Shown here piece after piece: positions 1-7,082 of a stretch of 10,542 nt of DNA. Origin of the DNA: Myxococcales bacterium (lineage in GTDB: Bacteria; Myxococcota_A; UBA9160; JALSIO01); NCBI GenBank assembly GCA_026989995.1, contig JALSIO010000749.1, positions 1 to 10,542 on the forward strand. Reading direction: 5' to 3'. The position numbers were made by a program, and so were the translations under genes. A model generated the notes under the pieces. It was not told the DNA's origin. It was given only the letters and a program-made list of their open reading frames with translations, and made no database searches. Each line of letters starts with the position of its first letter. The stretch's first letter is position 1.

Positions 1-104
1 CCGTCCGGAGGAGCGAGAAACCGCACCTCGGGCAGCCCGGCGGCGGGCCAGGCACCGGGCAGCAGGGCCAGGAAGAGCCGGGCTTCGAAAACCCGCCGGA
101 CCAA
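1..104 (-). CDS. N-terminal fragment of an unidentified, possibly exported protein (runs off left end)
   Basis: An open minus-strand frame starts at a TTG (104-102), preceded by a GGAGG Shine-Dalgarno at 115-111 with a 6-nt spacer, and stays open for 34 codons to the window edge. A GTG directly before it (107-105) and an ATG at 158 are in the same frame but sit less well relative to the Shine-Dalgarno. The fragment opens with basic residues (VRRVFEAR), then a hydrophobic stretch (LFLALLPGAW), a small-residue region (PAAG) and LPEVRFLAPPD. This resembles a short signal peptide followed by the start of a mature domain, but too little is present to name a family. Most third codon positions are G or C, like the neighbours. 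It lies downstream of the quinone oxidoreductase on the same strand but is separated by about 200 nt with inverted repeats, so it is probably a separate transcription unit. It could also be a chance open frame. Confidence 0.4.
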   Translation of the reverse strand, partial: MVRRVFEARLFLALLPGAWPAAGLPEVRFLAPPD

Positions 105-110
105 CACCCC

Positions 111-115
111 CCTCC
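111..115 (-). promoter_or_regulatory. Shine-Dalgarno GGAGG for the left-edge gene
   Basis: A GGAGG on the minus strand lies 6 nt before the TTG at 104-102. It is the main reason for choosing that TTG rather than the in-frame ATG at 158. Confidence 0.4.
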
Positions 116-202
116 CGATTCCGAGCGCCGCCCGGTGCGCGGCAGCCCGGCAACTCATCGGAAGAATCGGGGCAGGACCTGAGGCCGAACCCCGTCGGGG
201 CC

Positions 203-223
203 GCCTTCCGCCCGCGGGAAGGC
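203..223. repeat. Inverted repeat, 7-bp arms, downstream of the quinone oxidoreductase
   Basis: GCCTTCC at 203-209 is matched by GGAAGGC at 217-223 around a 7-nt loop. The smaller hairpin CCCC-GTC-GGGG at 190-200 follows on the minus-strand transcript. No U-tract follows either, so it is not a classical intrinsic terminator. It may be part of a structured 3' end for the long minus-strand operon. Confidence 0.45.
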
Positions 224-245
224 AGCAGCCCGCCCCGGCACCGGA

Positions 246-265
246 GGCTCCCGGGCCCGGGAGCC
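246..265. repeat. Perfect 20-bp palindrome downstream of the quinone oxidoreductase
   Basis: GGCTCCCGGG at 246-255 is followed directly by its exact reverse complement at 256-265. It begins about 43 nt past the quinone oxidoreductase stop codon. As RNA it would form an 8-bp GC stem with a 4-nt loop, and as DNA it is a two-fold symmetric site. There is no T-run after it on either strand. The likeliest role is a transcript end or 3' stabiliser; a dimeric protein binding site is possible. Confidence 0.5.
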
Positions 266-307
266 GCCGACCGCCGCTTCGCCCGCGACCGCCGGTGCGC
301 TCCGCGG

Positions 308-1282
308 TCAGGGCAGGACGACGATCTTTCCGGTGGTGGCGCGAGAAGCCACGGCCCGGATGGCGTCGGGGGCGCGCTCGAGCGGCACGCGGTCCGCGAT
401 GCGGGGCGCGAGGCTGCCGTCCTGAACCATGCGAAAGATCGCGTCGAAGGTGGTGCGGACTCCCTCCGGATCGTGGTCCCTCCAGGCCGGCCAGTGGAGG
501 CCGAGGACGCCGATGTTGCGGAGCAGGATCCGGTTGGCGCGGATCGCCGGAATCGTCCCGCTCGCGAAGCCCACGACGAGCAGGCGTCCGTTCCACGCGA
601 GGCAGCGGATCGACTCGTCGGTGGTGTCGCCACCCACCGGGTCGTAGACCACGTCGACGCCGCGGCCGCGGGTGGCCTCCATGACGGCAGCCCGGAAGTC
701 CTCCGCCCGGTAGTCGATGGCCAGCTCGGCCCCGGCGGAGCGCACGACCTCGCACTTCTCCGGGCCGCCGGCGGTGCCGAAGACCCGGGCACCGAGCGCC
801 TTCCCGATCTGGACGGCGGCGAGCCCGACGCCCCCGGCCGCCGCGTGGACCAGCAGGGTCTCGCCGCGCCGCAGGCCGGCGCGCAGGGCGAGCGCGGCGT
901 ACGAGGTCGGGTACACGATGGGGAGGACCGCGGCCGTCTCGTCGTCGATGCCGTCGGGAATCGGCACGGCGGCCTCCGCGGGCACCACCGCCTTCTCCGC
1001 GAAGGCACCGTGGGGCACGGTCGCCAGCACCCGGTCGCCCACCGCCGGCTGCCGGACCCCGGGACCGATGGCATCGACGACGCCGGCGAGCTCCGCGCCC
1101 GGCACGAACGGGGGTTCGGCGCGGACCTGGTACCGCCCCTCGATGATCAGCGAGTCGGCGAAGTTGACGCCTGCGGCGCGCACCGCCACCCGGATCTCGC
1201 CCCGGCCCGGCTCCGGATCCGGAAGCTCGCGGACGCGCAGCGCCTCGGGCGGCCCCAGGGTCTCGGCGACGACGGCGCGCAC
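308..1282 (-). CDS. Zinc-independent quinone oxidoreductase (MDR superfamily, NADPH:quinone reductase-like)
   Basis: This 324-residue protein has the full length and order of the zeta-crystallin/QOR branch of medium-chain dehydrogenases. The N-terminal GroES-like domain carries AGVNFAD (about 37-43), PGAELAGVV (61-69) and a GDRV turn. The Rossmann domain carries VHAAAGGVG (145-153), the hallmark dinucleotide loop of this branch. The structural and catalytic zinc ligands of alcohol dehydrogenases are absent, which fits NADPH-dependent reduction of quinones, enoyl or other activated double bonds; the real substrate cannot be read from sequence. The start is a GTG (1282-1280) giving the typical MRAVV opening, without a convincing Shine-Dalgarno. 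It begins 10 nt after the TetR gene stops, so the two are almost certainly co-transcribed. It may act in fatty-acid or xenobiotic metabolism governed by that regulator (inference). It is the last gene of the minus-strand series. Confidence 0.9.
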   Translation of the reverse strand: MRAVVAETLGPPEALRVRELPDPEPGRGEIRVAVRAAGVNFADSLIIEGRYQVRAEPPFVPGAELAGVVDAIGPGVRQPAVGDRVLATVPHGAFAEKAVVPAEAAVPIPDGIDDETAAVLPIVYPTSYAALALRAGLRRGETLLVHAAAGGVGLAAVQIGKALGARVFGTAGGPEKCEVVRSAGAELAIDYRAEDFRAAVMEATRGRGVDVVYDPVGGDTTDESIRCLAWNGRLLVVGFASGTIPAIRANRILLRNIGVLGLHWPAWRDHDPEGVRTTFDAIFRMVQDGSLAPRIADRVPLERAPDAIRAVASRATTGKIVVLP

Positions 1283-1292
1283 GGGGGCCGGT

Positions 1293-2003
1293 CTAGGCGG
1301 GCGCCGGCGGGGCGATGCCCGCGAACAGGAGGTCCACGCTCGCCTCGATGGTGCGGCGACAGGCGTCGGAGGAGAGCGCGCCGTTCGCCCAGGGGATGCG
1401 CGCGCCCTGGCTCAGGTGGAAGATCGCCTGGGCGGCGGTGAGCACGTCCACCTCCCGCCGCAGCTCGCCCCGAAGCCGGCCCTGCTGCAGGAGCTCCACG
1501 AGCAGCGCCACGGTGCGCTCGTGCAGACGGAGCACGTGGCGGGCCACGCGGGCCTCCGGCCGGGTCGTCGCGCGCAGCGCGATGGTCGTGAGGTCGCGGT
1601 CCCCCACGAGCAGCTCGTGCTGGAGCTCCAAGAAGCGCTGCAGCCGCTCGCGGGTCGGCCGCCGGGGGAGGCTTCGCTCCTCGATCCGGAAGCGGCGCCA
1701 CGCCTCCTCCTGCAGGTCGGCGAGCTCCTGCACGAGGAGCTCCTCCTTCGAGCGGACGTGGCGGTAGATGGAGCTCGCACCCATGCCGGCCCGGGCCGCG
1801 ATGGCGCGAAGGGTGGCGCCGTCGAATCCCCGTTCCCGGAAGAGCTCCCGCGCAGCCTCCCGGATCCGCGCCCGGCTGCGGCGGCCGCGCACGAGGCGGC
1901 CGTCGTCGGGCCGGCAGGGCCGCCGGGAGCGCGGCGACGGGGGCACGGCGGGGGCGCGGCTCGGGTGCGGCCGGGGCGGGGGCGTGCCGGAGGCTTCGGA
2001 CAT
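1293..2003 (-). CDS. TetR/AcrR-family transcriptional regulator
   Basis: This is a 236-residue protein if started at the ATG at 2003. A TetR-type DNA-binding domain spans about residues 43-92: RIREAARELFRERGF (helix 1), then ATLRAIAARAGM with ASSIYRHVRSKEELL (helix-turn-helix and helix 4), the canonical family pattern. The C-terminal helical ligand and dimer domain (about 93-230) is divergent, so no ligand is predicted. The first 38 residues are a Pro/Arg-rich low-complexity stretch that may not be translated; an in-frame GTG at 1892-1890 (residue 38) would give a more typical length near 199 residues, but neither start has a good Shine-Dalgarno. The gene sits 46 nt after dnaJ and 10 nt before the quinone oxidoreductase. 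By family habit it would repress its own unit and the adjacent oxidoreductase until an acyl-CoA or hydrophobic small molecule binds (inference). Confidence 0.9.
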   Translation of the reverse strand: MSEASGTPPPRPHPSRAPAVPPSPRSRRPCRPDDGRLVRGRRSRARIREAARELFRERGFDGATLRAIAARAGMGASSIYRHVRSKEELLVQELADLQEEAWRRFRIEERSLPRRPTRERLQRFLELQHELLVGDRDLTTIALRATTRPEARVARHVLRLHERTVALLVELLQQGRLRGELRREVDVLTAAQAIFHLSQGARIPWANGALSSDACRRTIEASVDLLFAGIAPPAPA

Positions 2004-2049
2004 TTCCGGAACAGGATCGCAAAGTGGTGGGCGACCGCCAGCGGCGACC

Positions 2050-3021
2050 TCAGGCGTCCCGGAATAGATCGGCACGGATGTCGGGCGGGTCGAGCCGGGC
2101 GAGCTCGTCGAGGGCCTTTTCCGCTGCGTCGTCGAGCTGTTTCGGGACCCGGATCTGGACGATGGCGTAGAGGTCTCCGGCCGGCCGGCCACCTGCCGCG
2201 GGAATTCCCTTTCCACGAAGGCGCAGCCGCCGACCGCTGTCCGTCCCGGGAGGGATGGTGATGGTGGCGCGGCCATCGAGCGTGGGAATCTCAACGCGCG
2301 CGCCCTTGACGGCCTCCCGAACCGTGATGGGCACGTCGAGGTAGACGTCGCGCCCCTCGGGCCGGAAGACGGGGTGGGGCCGCACGCGAATCCGGCAGTA
2401 GAGGTCGCCCGGCCCACCCGGGCCCTCCCCACCCTTGCCGGGGATCCGGATCCGACCACCCGTTCGGACACCGGGGGGAATGCGCACGGTCACCCGCTCG
2501 CTGCGCAGGCCGCCCTCGGCGGTGGGTCGGCTGACGGTGAGGCGCTTCTCGCACCCGAGGGCCGCCTCCCGGAAACCGAGCTCGAGCTCCGCTTCGAGGT
2601 CCGGCCCCCGCTCGAGCGGGCGCGGCCCGAAGCCGGCCCGGCGGCCGGTGCGGAAGCCGCCGAAGAGATCGCCGAGGATGTCCTCGAAGCCGCCGAAGGC
2701 GAAGCGCTCGCCGCGTGCGCCGCCGAAGACGTCGCCCGTGAACTCGGTCCGGAACCGCTCGCGGGCCCGTCGCGCCTCCTCGGGATCGAACCCGCTCTGC
2801 AGCGCGAGCTCGCCGAACTCGTCGTAGTTGCGCCGCTTCTCCGGGTCGGAGAGCACGGCGTAGGCCTCGGAGATCTCCTTGAAGCGCTCTTCGGCCTCCT
2901 TGTCGCCGGGATTGACGTCGGGGTGGTATTTCCGGGCGAGCTTGCGGTACGCCTTGCGCAGCTCGTCCGGGTCCACATCGCGGGACACCCCGAGGACTTC
3001 GTACAGGTCGCGGCGGGCCAT
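2050..3021 (-). CDS. DnaJ/CbpA-type J-domain co-chaperone without zinc finger
   Basis: This 323-residue cytoplasmic Hsp40 stimulates the DnaK ATPase and delivers unfolded clients. The J-domain occupies residues 4-70 with the essential HPD at 33-35 and the expected helix II/III pattern. A Gly/Phe-rich linker follows (about 97-135: VFGG, FAFGGF, LFGGF). The C-terminal substrate-binding beta domains run from about 138 to 295 and include [19 protein letters not shown] and [19 protein letters not shown]. The CxxCxGxG zinc-finger repeats of DnaJ proper are absent, which places it in the type II (CbpA-like) class; length is normal for that class. The ATG (3021-3019) immediately abuts the TAG of the upstream E2-like gene (TAGATG), with GGAG 9 nt before the start, so translational coupling is likely. 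dnaK and grpE are not in view, so this is probably an accessory rather than the main DnaJ. Confidence 0.95.
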   Translation of the reverse strand: MARRDLYEVLGVSRDVDPDELRKAYRKLARKYHPDVNPGDKEAEERFKEISEAYAVLSDPEKRRNYDEFGELALQSGFDPEEARRARERFRTEFTGDVFGGARGERFAFGGFEDILGDLFGGFRTGRRAGFGPRPLERGPDLEAELELGFREAALGCEKRLTVSRPTAEGGLRSERVTVRIPPGVRTGGRIRIPGKGGEGPGGPGDLYCRIRVRPHPVFRPEGRDVYLDVPITVREAVKGARVEIPTLDGRATITIPPGTDSGRRLRLRGKGIPAAGGRPAGDLYAIVQIRVPKQLDDAAEKALDELARLDPPDIRADLFRDA

Positions 3022-3825
3022 CTACAGGTGCTCCGGCTTCTCGAGCAGCTCGCGCAGCCGCTCCGTGGCGCGCGCGCAGTAGAATCCGTCCTCCACGCGC
3101 TCGTCGTAGGTCCACTTGAGCGTCATCCGACGCCGTCCGTCCGTCCCCTCGCGGATCCGGCCCATGACGCAGAACAGGGGACAGGTGCCGTGCTCCCACA
3201 GGTGGTGGTAGCCCGCGTCGAGCCCCACCGAGCCGAGGTTCGCCACGAAGGCGGAGGTGTACATCGGATCGGGCTCGATCATCCGCCGGGGCAGCAGTCC
3301 GAAGGCGTCGACGAGCTCCACCAAACCCATCGCCAGGCGCACGAGGGGAGGCGGCAGCCGCAGCAGCATGTCGACCTCGGCATCTGCCGTGTCGCGCCTT
3401 CCCGCCCGTCGCGCCCGGAGCGGTACCAGGATCCCCTCGACCATCTCCTCGAGGCTCTCGCCGGGTTCGAAGCGCCGCTTCACGGTGAGGATCGGCGCAT
3501 CCTCGTCGAAGGAGCGCTTGGCGCTGAAGGTCAGGTACACGCCGTCCCGCTGCCACAGCCGGCCCCCGGCGACGAAGCGGTTGAGCCGCGGGCGCTCCTC
3601 GAGGGTCCGGGCGATGGCGCGGAGCAGGAGGTGGAAGAGCGTCACCCGTCGGTCGGCGCGGCGATCGCGGTTCACCCGCTCGAGGAAGCCGAGGGCCGGT
3701 TCGACGTCCACCTCCTGGGCGAAGTAGACCAGCGACTCGTTGCGGCGGGGGGAGAGGAAGGGCATGAAGCGCCGCACCGCCGGCAGGTCCCGCACCAGCT
3801 CGCCATCCGGCCGCCGTCCGAACAT
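3022..3825 (-). CDS. Stand-alone 2-oxoacid dehydrogenase E2-type acyltransferase domain with altered active site
   Basis: This 267-residue protein corresponds to the catalytic (CAT-like) domain of dihydrolipoamide acyltransferases, without lipoyl or E1/E3-binding domains. Family landmarks in order are the LFHLLLRAIARTL helix (about 64-75), RLNRFVAGGRL (80-90), YLTFSAKR (97-104), the AFVANLGSVGLD strand (192-203, matching the TISNLG segment of E2) and TYDERVEDG (239-247), matching the DHRxxDG active-site motif. In canonical E2 and CAT enzymes the His of that motif is the general base. Here the codon at 3102-3100 is GAG, giving Glu242, while the rest of the motif is kept. The protein may be a non-canonical acyltransferase or a binding or scaffold homologue. 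The ATG at 3825 is chosen because AAGGGGGAG lies just upstream; a GTG at 3828 is directly adjacent in frame. No E1 or E3 genes are nearby. It is coupled to dnaJ through TAGATG. Confidence 0.85.
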   Translation of the reverse strand: MFGRRPDGELVRDLPAVRRFMPFLSPRRNESLVYFAQEVDVEPALGFLERVNRDRRADRRVTLFHLLLRAIARTLEERPRLNRFVAGGRLWQRDGVYLTFSAKRSFDEDAPILTVKRRFEPGESLEEMVEGILVPLRARRAGRRDTADAEVDMLLRLPPPLVRLAMGLVELVDAFGLLPRRMIEPDPMYTSAFVANLGSVGLDAGYHHLWEHGTCPLFCVMGRIREGTDGRRRMTLKWTYDERVEDGFYCARATERLRELLEKPEHL

Positions 3826-3856
3826 CACTCCCCCTTCCCGCGCGCCCTCGGGTGGC

Positions 3857-4534
3857 TCACCCCCGGACCTCGCCCGCCCCCTCTCCCCGCGCCCCGGCGA
3901 GGACGCCGGGGGGCTCGACCGGCCCCGCCACCGGCCGTTCCATGCGCCAGATCGCGACGCCCCGGAACGACAGGCTCCCCACCACGCCGAAGCCGGCCGC
4001 GCCGTAGAAGCGGAGGTTCGCCTCGCGGTCGGTCTCCAGGTAGCTGGGAACCCGAAACCCCCTCGTCAACTCCAGCCACCGGGCCAGAAGCGCGCGTCCT
4101 GCGCCCCGTCCGCGAAACGCCGGCTCCACCCCGAGCGCCGCGAGGTAGGCGTGGGGTGCGCCCGGATGCAGCCGTGCCAGCCGCTCCGAGAGCTCCGCCA
4201 GCCGCCAGGTGGCGCGAAGCCCCTGCGCCGCCAGGGCCCGGAGCCGGGCCCGAACCGGGGGCAGCGGAAGCGGCCACTGGCTGGGGCCGAGCCCGATCAG
4301 GATGCCGACAGGGCGGCCTTCCCGCCATGCGGCGAGCACGGTCCCCCGCGAGGCGGCGACCGGAAGGAGCACCGAGAACCCGGCCCGCACGGCCCGGAGC
4401 CGCCTCTCCGGGTGGCCCCCAGGGAGGAGCACCCGGGGGAGGGGGTTGTCCCGAAAGGCGCGGGCCAGGACCTCGGCCGCTGCCCCCACGTCCCCTGCCG
4501 GGAGGGGGGCCACCTGCACCCCGGCGCCGCTCAA
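3857..4534 (-). CDS. GNAT-family N-acetyltransferase
   Basis: This 225-residue protein carries a Gcn5-related acetyltransferase fold. Acetyl-CoA binding motif A is at about 131-151 (LAALGVEPAF followed by RGRGAGRALL), in the Q/RxxGxG/A form, with RGRGAG (141-146) contacting the pyrophosphate. Motif B is at about 166-182 (LETDREANLRFYGAAGF), including the Asn and Tyr commonly seen near the catalytic site. The N-terminal half (AFRDNPLPRVLLP and the WPLPLPPVRARLRALAAQG region) resembles GNAT proteins related to puromycin or small-amine acetyltransferases, but the substrate is unknown. The last 25 residues are Gly/Ala/Pro-rich and probably disordered. The start is taken as TTG (4534-4532), overlapping the Lnt stop as TTGA, with GGAG about 10 nt upstream; GTG codons at residues 6 and 8 are alternatives. 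It lies inside the lnt-to-dnaJ gene series, about 30 nt before the E2-like gene. Confidence 0.85.
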   Translation of the reverse strand: MSGAGVQVAPLPAGDVGAAAEVLARAFRDNPLPRVLLPGGHPERRLRAVRAGFSVLLPVAASRGTVLAAWREGRPVGILIGLGPSQWPLPLPPVRARLRALAAQGLRATWRLAELSERLARLHPGAPHAYLAALGVEPAFRGRGAGRALLARWLELTRGFRVPSYLETDREANLRFYGAAGFGVVGSLSFRGVAIWRMERPVAGPVEPPGVLAGARGEGAGEVRG

Positions 4535-6111
4535 CCCCGGTGGGCTCCGCGGCGGCGCCGGAAGCGGCCGGGACCCACCGCAAGGAGGACGAGCAGGGCC
4601 GCGAGCGCGCCTGCAGCCGGCCCCGATCCGAAGCGCGCGTAGAGCGTTCGGGGCGAGCTCCGGTGGACGTCGGCCACCAGGGTGCCCTCCTCGAAGATGC
4701 CGAGCTGCCCGCGCGCCACGCCCCGGGGGTCGATCACCCCGGAAATACCCGTGTTGGCAGCCCGGACCACGAAGGTCCGGGTCTCGATGGCCCGGAAGAC
4801 GGCGTGGGCGAAATGCATCTCGAGGGCCGGGTCCCGGCCGAACCAGGCGTCGTTGGTGAGATTCACCACGAGCTCTGCACCGGCCTCGCGCATCGCCCGC
4901 ACCAGGAAGGGGTAGGTGATCTCGAAGCAGATCGGGGTGGCCAGGGGCGGCACGCCGTTGCGGAAGACCACCGGGCCGGCGCCCGGCACGTACGGGTCTC
5001 CCTGCGTCACGCCGCCCAGCAGGGGCCGCCAGAGCCGGCGCAGGGGCGGATCGAACTCGGCAAAGGGAACCAGGATCTGCTTGTCGTAGGTCGCCGCGAT
5101 GCCCCGGCCCGGGAGAAAGAGCACCACCGAGTTGGTGGGGGAGCCGTCCCGCGAGCGCGGAGCTCCCGTGAGCAGCGGCACCCCGAGCTCATCCACCAGC
5201 CGGCCGATCTCGGCGGCCAGCTCGGGGGCGCGGTCGAGGTCCGTGTCGATCGCGGTCTCCGACCAGACCACCAGATCGGGTCGCTCGCGGCGGACGAGCT
5301 CCCGGGTGAGCGCCTCGTGCCTCCGGGTGTTCCGGCGTGCCGACCCCTCCCGGAAGCGCTCGTGCTGCGGGATCGCAGCCTGCACGATCCCCACCCGGTA
5401 GGCCTCGCCCGCCGGAACGGCAGCCAGGAGCCCCAGGACGCCATGCCCGAGGGCCAACGCGCCGAGCGCGAGCGGGGCGGCGAGCGGAGTCAGGCGCCGA
5501 TGCACGAGCGCCATCCCGAAACCGGCCTGCAGGCTCGCGAGCACGAAGCCGGGAACCAGGGCACCGCCGAGCTCGGCCGTCTGGAGGAGCAGCGGATGGC
5601 GCGCGAGCGCGTGGGGCAGGAGCACCCAGGGCAGCCGCGCGGGCTCGGCGCGCACCAGCTCCACGAGGGCCCAGACGGCGCCGAAGGCCAGCGGCGCCGC
5701 CGCGGCGGAAAGGCGCGGCCGGAGGGCCCGGTAGGCCGAGGCCGCCGCGGCACCGAAGGAGGCGGTGACGACCGCGAGGCCCACCGCTGCCACCCAGGCC
5801 GCGGGCCGCGGCACATCCGCCTCCACCGAGAGCATGTGGACGACCCATGGACACACGGCGAGCAGCCCCGGCACGCCGAACCCGAGCCCGAGCAGGAACG
5901 CGGTGCCGGGGCCGCGGCAGCGCTCCAGGGCTGCGGCGAGCGGGGCGAGCACGAGCAGGCCGGCCGGCAGCACGGCGTGCGGGGGAAAGGCGAGCACGAG
6001 CAGCGCCGCCGCACAGGCCACGCGCAGCCCCTGGCGCAGGAGATGGGCGGGCTCCGCAGCGGGCCCACCCGGAGGTCGGGCCTCGCCGCACCGGGCGGAA
6101 CCGCCGACCAC
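4531..6111 (-). CDS. lnt: Apolipoprotein N-acyltransferase
   Basis: Lnt adds the third acyl chain to the N-terminal cysteine of diacylated lipoproteins at the periplasmic face of the inner membrane. From the GTG at 6111 the protein has 526 residues, normal for the family. The N-terminal half is a run of hydrophobic segments (about 31-60, 71-95, 103-127, 136-155, 183-205, 208-233). It is followed by a nitrilase-fold domain (about 239-485) and a final membrane helix (about 498-514). The Glu-Lys-Cys triad is complete: E285 in VVWSETAID, K344 in TYDKQILVPF, C395 in TPICFEITYP. NLTNDAWFG (417-425) is also typical. Phe396 stands where the family usually has Tyr beside the catalytic Cys. The start is uncertain: the first 25 residues are not Lnt-like and no good Shine-Dalgarno is visible. 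The GTG lies 4 nt after the purC stop, and the gene ends in TTGA overlapping the GNAT start. Confidence 0.95.
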   Translation of the reverse strand: MVGGSARCGEARPPGGPAAEPAHLLRQGLRVACAAALLVLAFPPHAVLPAGLLVLAPLAAALERCRGPGTAFLLGLGFGVPGLLAVCPWVVHMLSVEADVPRPAAWVAAVGLAVVTASFGAAAASAYRALRPRLSAAAAPLAFGAVWALVELVRAEPARLPWVLLPHALARHPLLLQTAELGGALVPGFVLASLQAGFGMALVHRRLTPLAAPLALGALALGHGVLGLLAAVPAGEAYRVGIVQAAIPQHERFREGSARRNTRRHEALTRELVRRERPDLVVWSETAIDTDLDRAPELAAEIGRLVDELGVPLLTGAPRSRDGSPTNSVVLFLPGRGIAATYDKQILVPFAEFDPPLRRLWRPLLGGVTQGDPYVPGAGPVVFRNGVPPLATPICFEITYPFLVRAMREAGAELVVNLTNDAWFGRDPALEMHFAHAVFRAIETRTFVVRAANTGISGVIDPRGVARGQLGIFEEGTLVADVHRSSPRTLYARFGSGPAAGALAALLVLLAVGPGRFRRRRGAHRG

Positions 6112-6115
6112 CCGG

Positions 6116-7078
6116 CTAGAGGCCGAGGTTGCGGCGGATGCGCACCTCCGGATCCGCGAGGTCGGGCTCGAAGGAGCGGCCGGTGATCTGCTCGAAGGCC
6201 TCGATGTACCGGCGCGCCGCCTCGGAGCGGACCTCCACCGGGATCTCCGGGACGGGGCCCTCCCCCCGGTAGCCCCGCTCGCCGAGCCAACGGCGGAGGT
6301 ACTCCTTGTCGAGCGCCTCGGGGTCGCCACCGGTGGCGAGCGCGCGCTCATAGCCCTCCCGATACCAGTACCGGGAGGAGTCGGGGGTGTGGATCTCGTC
6401 GACCACCACCAGCCGTCCCTCGGGATCGATCCCGAGCTCGTACTTGGTGTCGACCAGGATCAGGCCGCGGCTCTCCGCCCAGCGGCTCCCCTCCTCGAAA
6501 AGGGCGCGGACCATCTGCTCGGCGCGGTCGTAGAGCTCCTCGTCGATCACGCCCCGGGCGATGAGCTCCCCGCGCGAGGTGAGCTCGTCGTGGGCGCCCT
6601 GTTCGGCCTTGGTGGTCGGCGTGAGCAGGGGCTCCGGGAGGCGCTCGTGCTTGTGCAGCCCCTCGGGCAGCCGGTGTCCGCAGTACTCGCGGTCGCCGCG
6701 CTCGTAGGCGGTCCAGATGGAAGTCTTGCTCGAGCCGGTGAGAAAGGCGCGCATCACGAACTCGACCGGGAGGACACGGCACTCGCGGACCACCGACACG
6801 CACGGGTCCGGGACCTCGAGCAGGTGGTTGGGGGCGATCTCCCGGGTGCGCTCGAACCAGAAGGCGGCGACCCCGTTCAGCACCTGCCCCTTGAAGGGCA
6901 GGGTTCCCACCACCACGTCGAAGCAGCTCACGCGGTCGGTGACCACGATGATCCTCCGGTCCCCGCGCACGTAGCTGTCCCGCACCTTGGCCTCGATCCG
7001 CCGGCCGAGCTCCGGGAAGTCCGTGCGCAGGAGCGTGCGCTCGCAGGTCTCCCGCAGCAGCGCGAGGTCGATGCCCAT
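6116..7078 (-). CDS. purC: Phosphoribosylaminoimidazole-succinocarboxamide synthase (SAICAR synthetase)
   Basis: PurC joins aspartate to CAIR using ATP to form SAICAR, a late step of de novo purine synthesis in the cytoplasm. The 320-residue protein is the long form of the family; the short bacterial type is nearer 240. Visible signatures are KVRDSY (31-36, ATP site), RVSCFD (49-54), LPVEFVMR (103-110) with [10 protein letters not shown] just after, [11 protein letters not shown] (206-216) and [13 protein letters not shown] (226-238), together covering nucleotide, metal and CAIR binding. The ATG at 7078 is preceded by GGAGG at a 4-nt spacing and gives the usual N-terminus. The open frame continues upstream to 7279, but that extension is Pro/Arg-rich and lies beyond the promoter candidate. 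It is the first gene of the minus-strand series, with a TTGGTT-17-TATATC promoter candidate upstream. Confidence 0.97.
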   Translation of the reverse strand: MGIDLALLRETCERTLLRTDFPELGRRIEAKVRDSYVRGDRRIIVVTDRVSCFDVVVGTLPFKGQVLNGVAAFWFERTREIAPNHLLEVPDPCVSVVRECRVLPVEFVMRAFLTGSSKTSIWTAYERGDREYCGHRLPEGLHKHERLPEPLLTPTTKAEQGAHDELTSRGELIARGVIDEELYDRAEQMVRALFEEGSRWAESRGLILVDTKYELGIDPEGRLVVVDEIHTPDSSRYWYREGYERALATGGDPEALDKEYLRRWLGERGYRGEGPVPEIPVEVRSEAARRYIEAFEQITGRSFEPDLADPEVRIRRNLGL

Positions 7079-7082
7079 GGTT

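Noticed and set aside
717..2261. Long plus-strand open frame opposite the quinone oxidoreductase and TetR genes
   Set aside because: Antisense shadow caused by GC-rich codon usage; no recognisable domain, and it crosses several well-supported minus-strand genes.
2004..2471. A 156-codon upstream extension of the TetR gene into dnaJ
   Set aside because: It overlaps dnaJ coding sequence in another frame and has no family resemblance.
2374..6186. A continuous 1270-codon open frame on the plus strand opposite dnaJ, the E2-like gene, the GNAT gene and lnt
   Set aside because: It shares codon boundaries with dnaJ, the E2-like gene and lnt, so its stops would need TTA, CTA or TCA codons in those genes, which are very rare at this GC content. 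Its translation is low-complexity and resembles no family, while the minus-strand genes have clear domains.
6112..6351. An 80-codon upstream extension of lnt overlapping the end of purC
   Set aside because: The extra residues are Ser/Arg-rich out-of-frame purC sequence; Lnt proteins begin near the first membrane helix.
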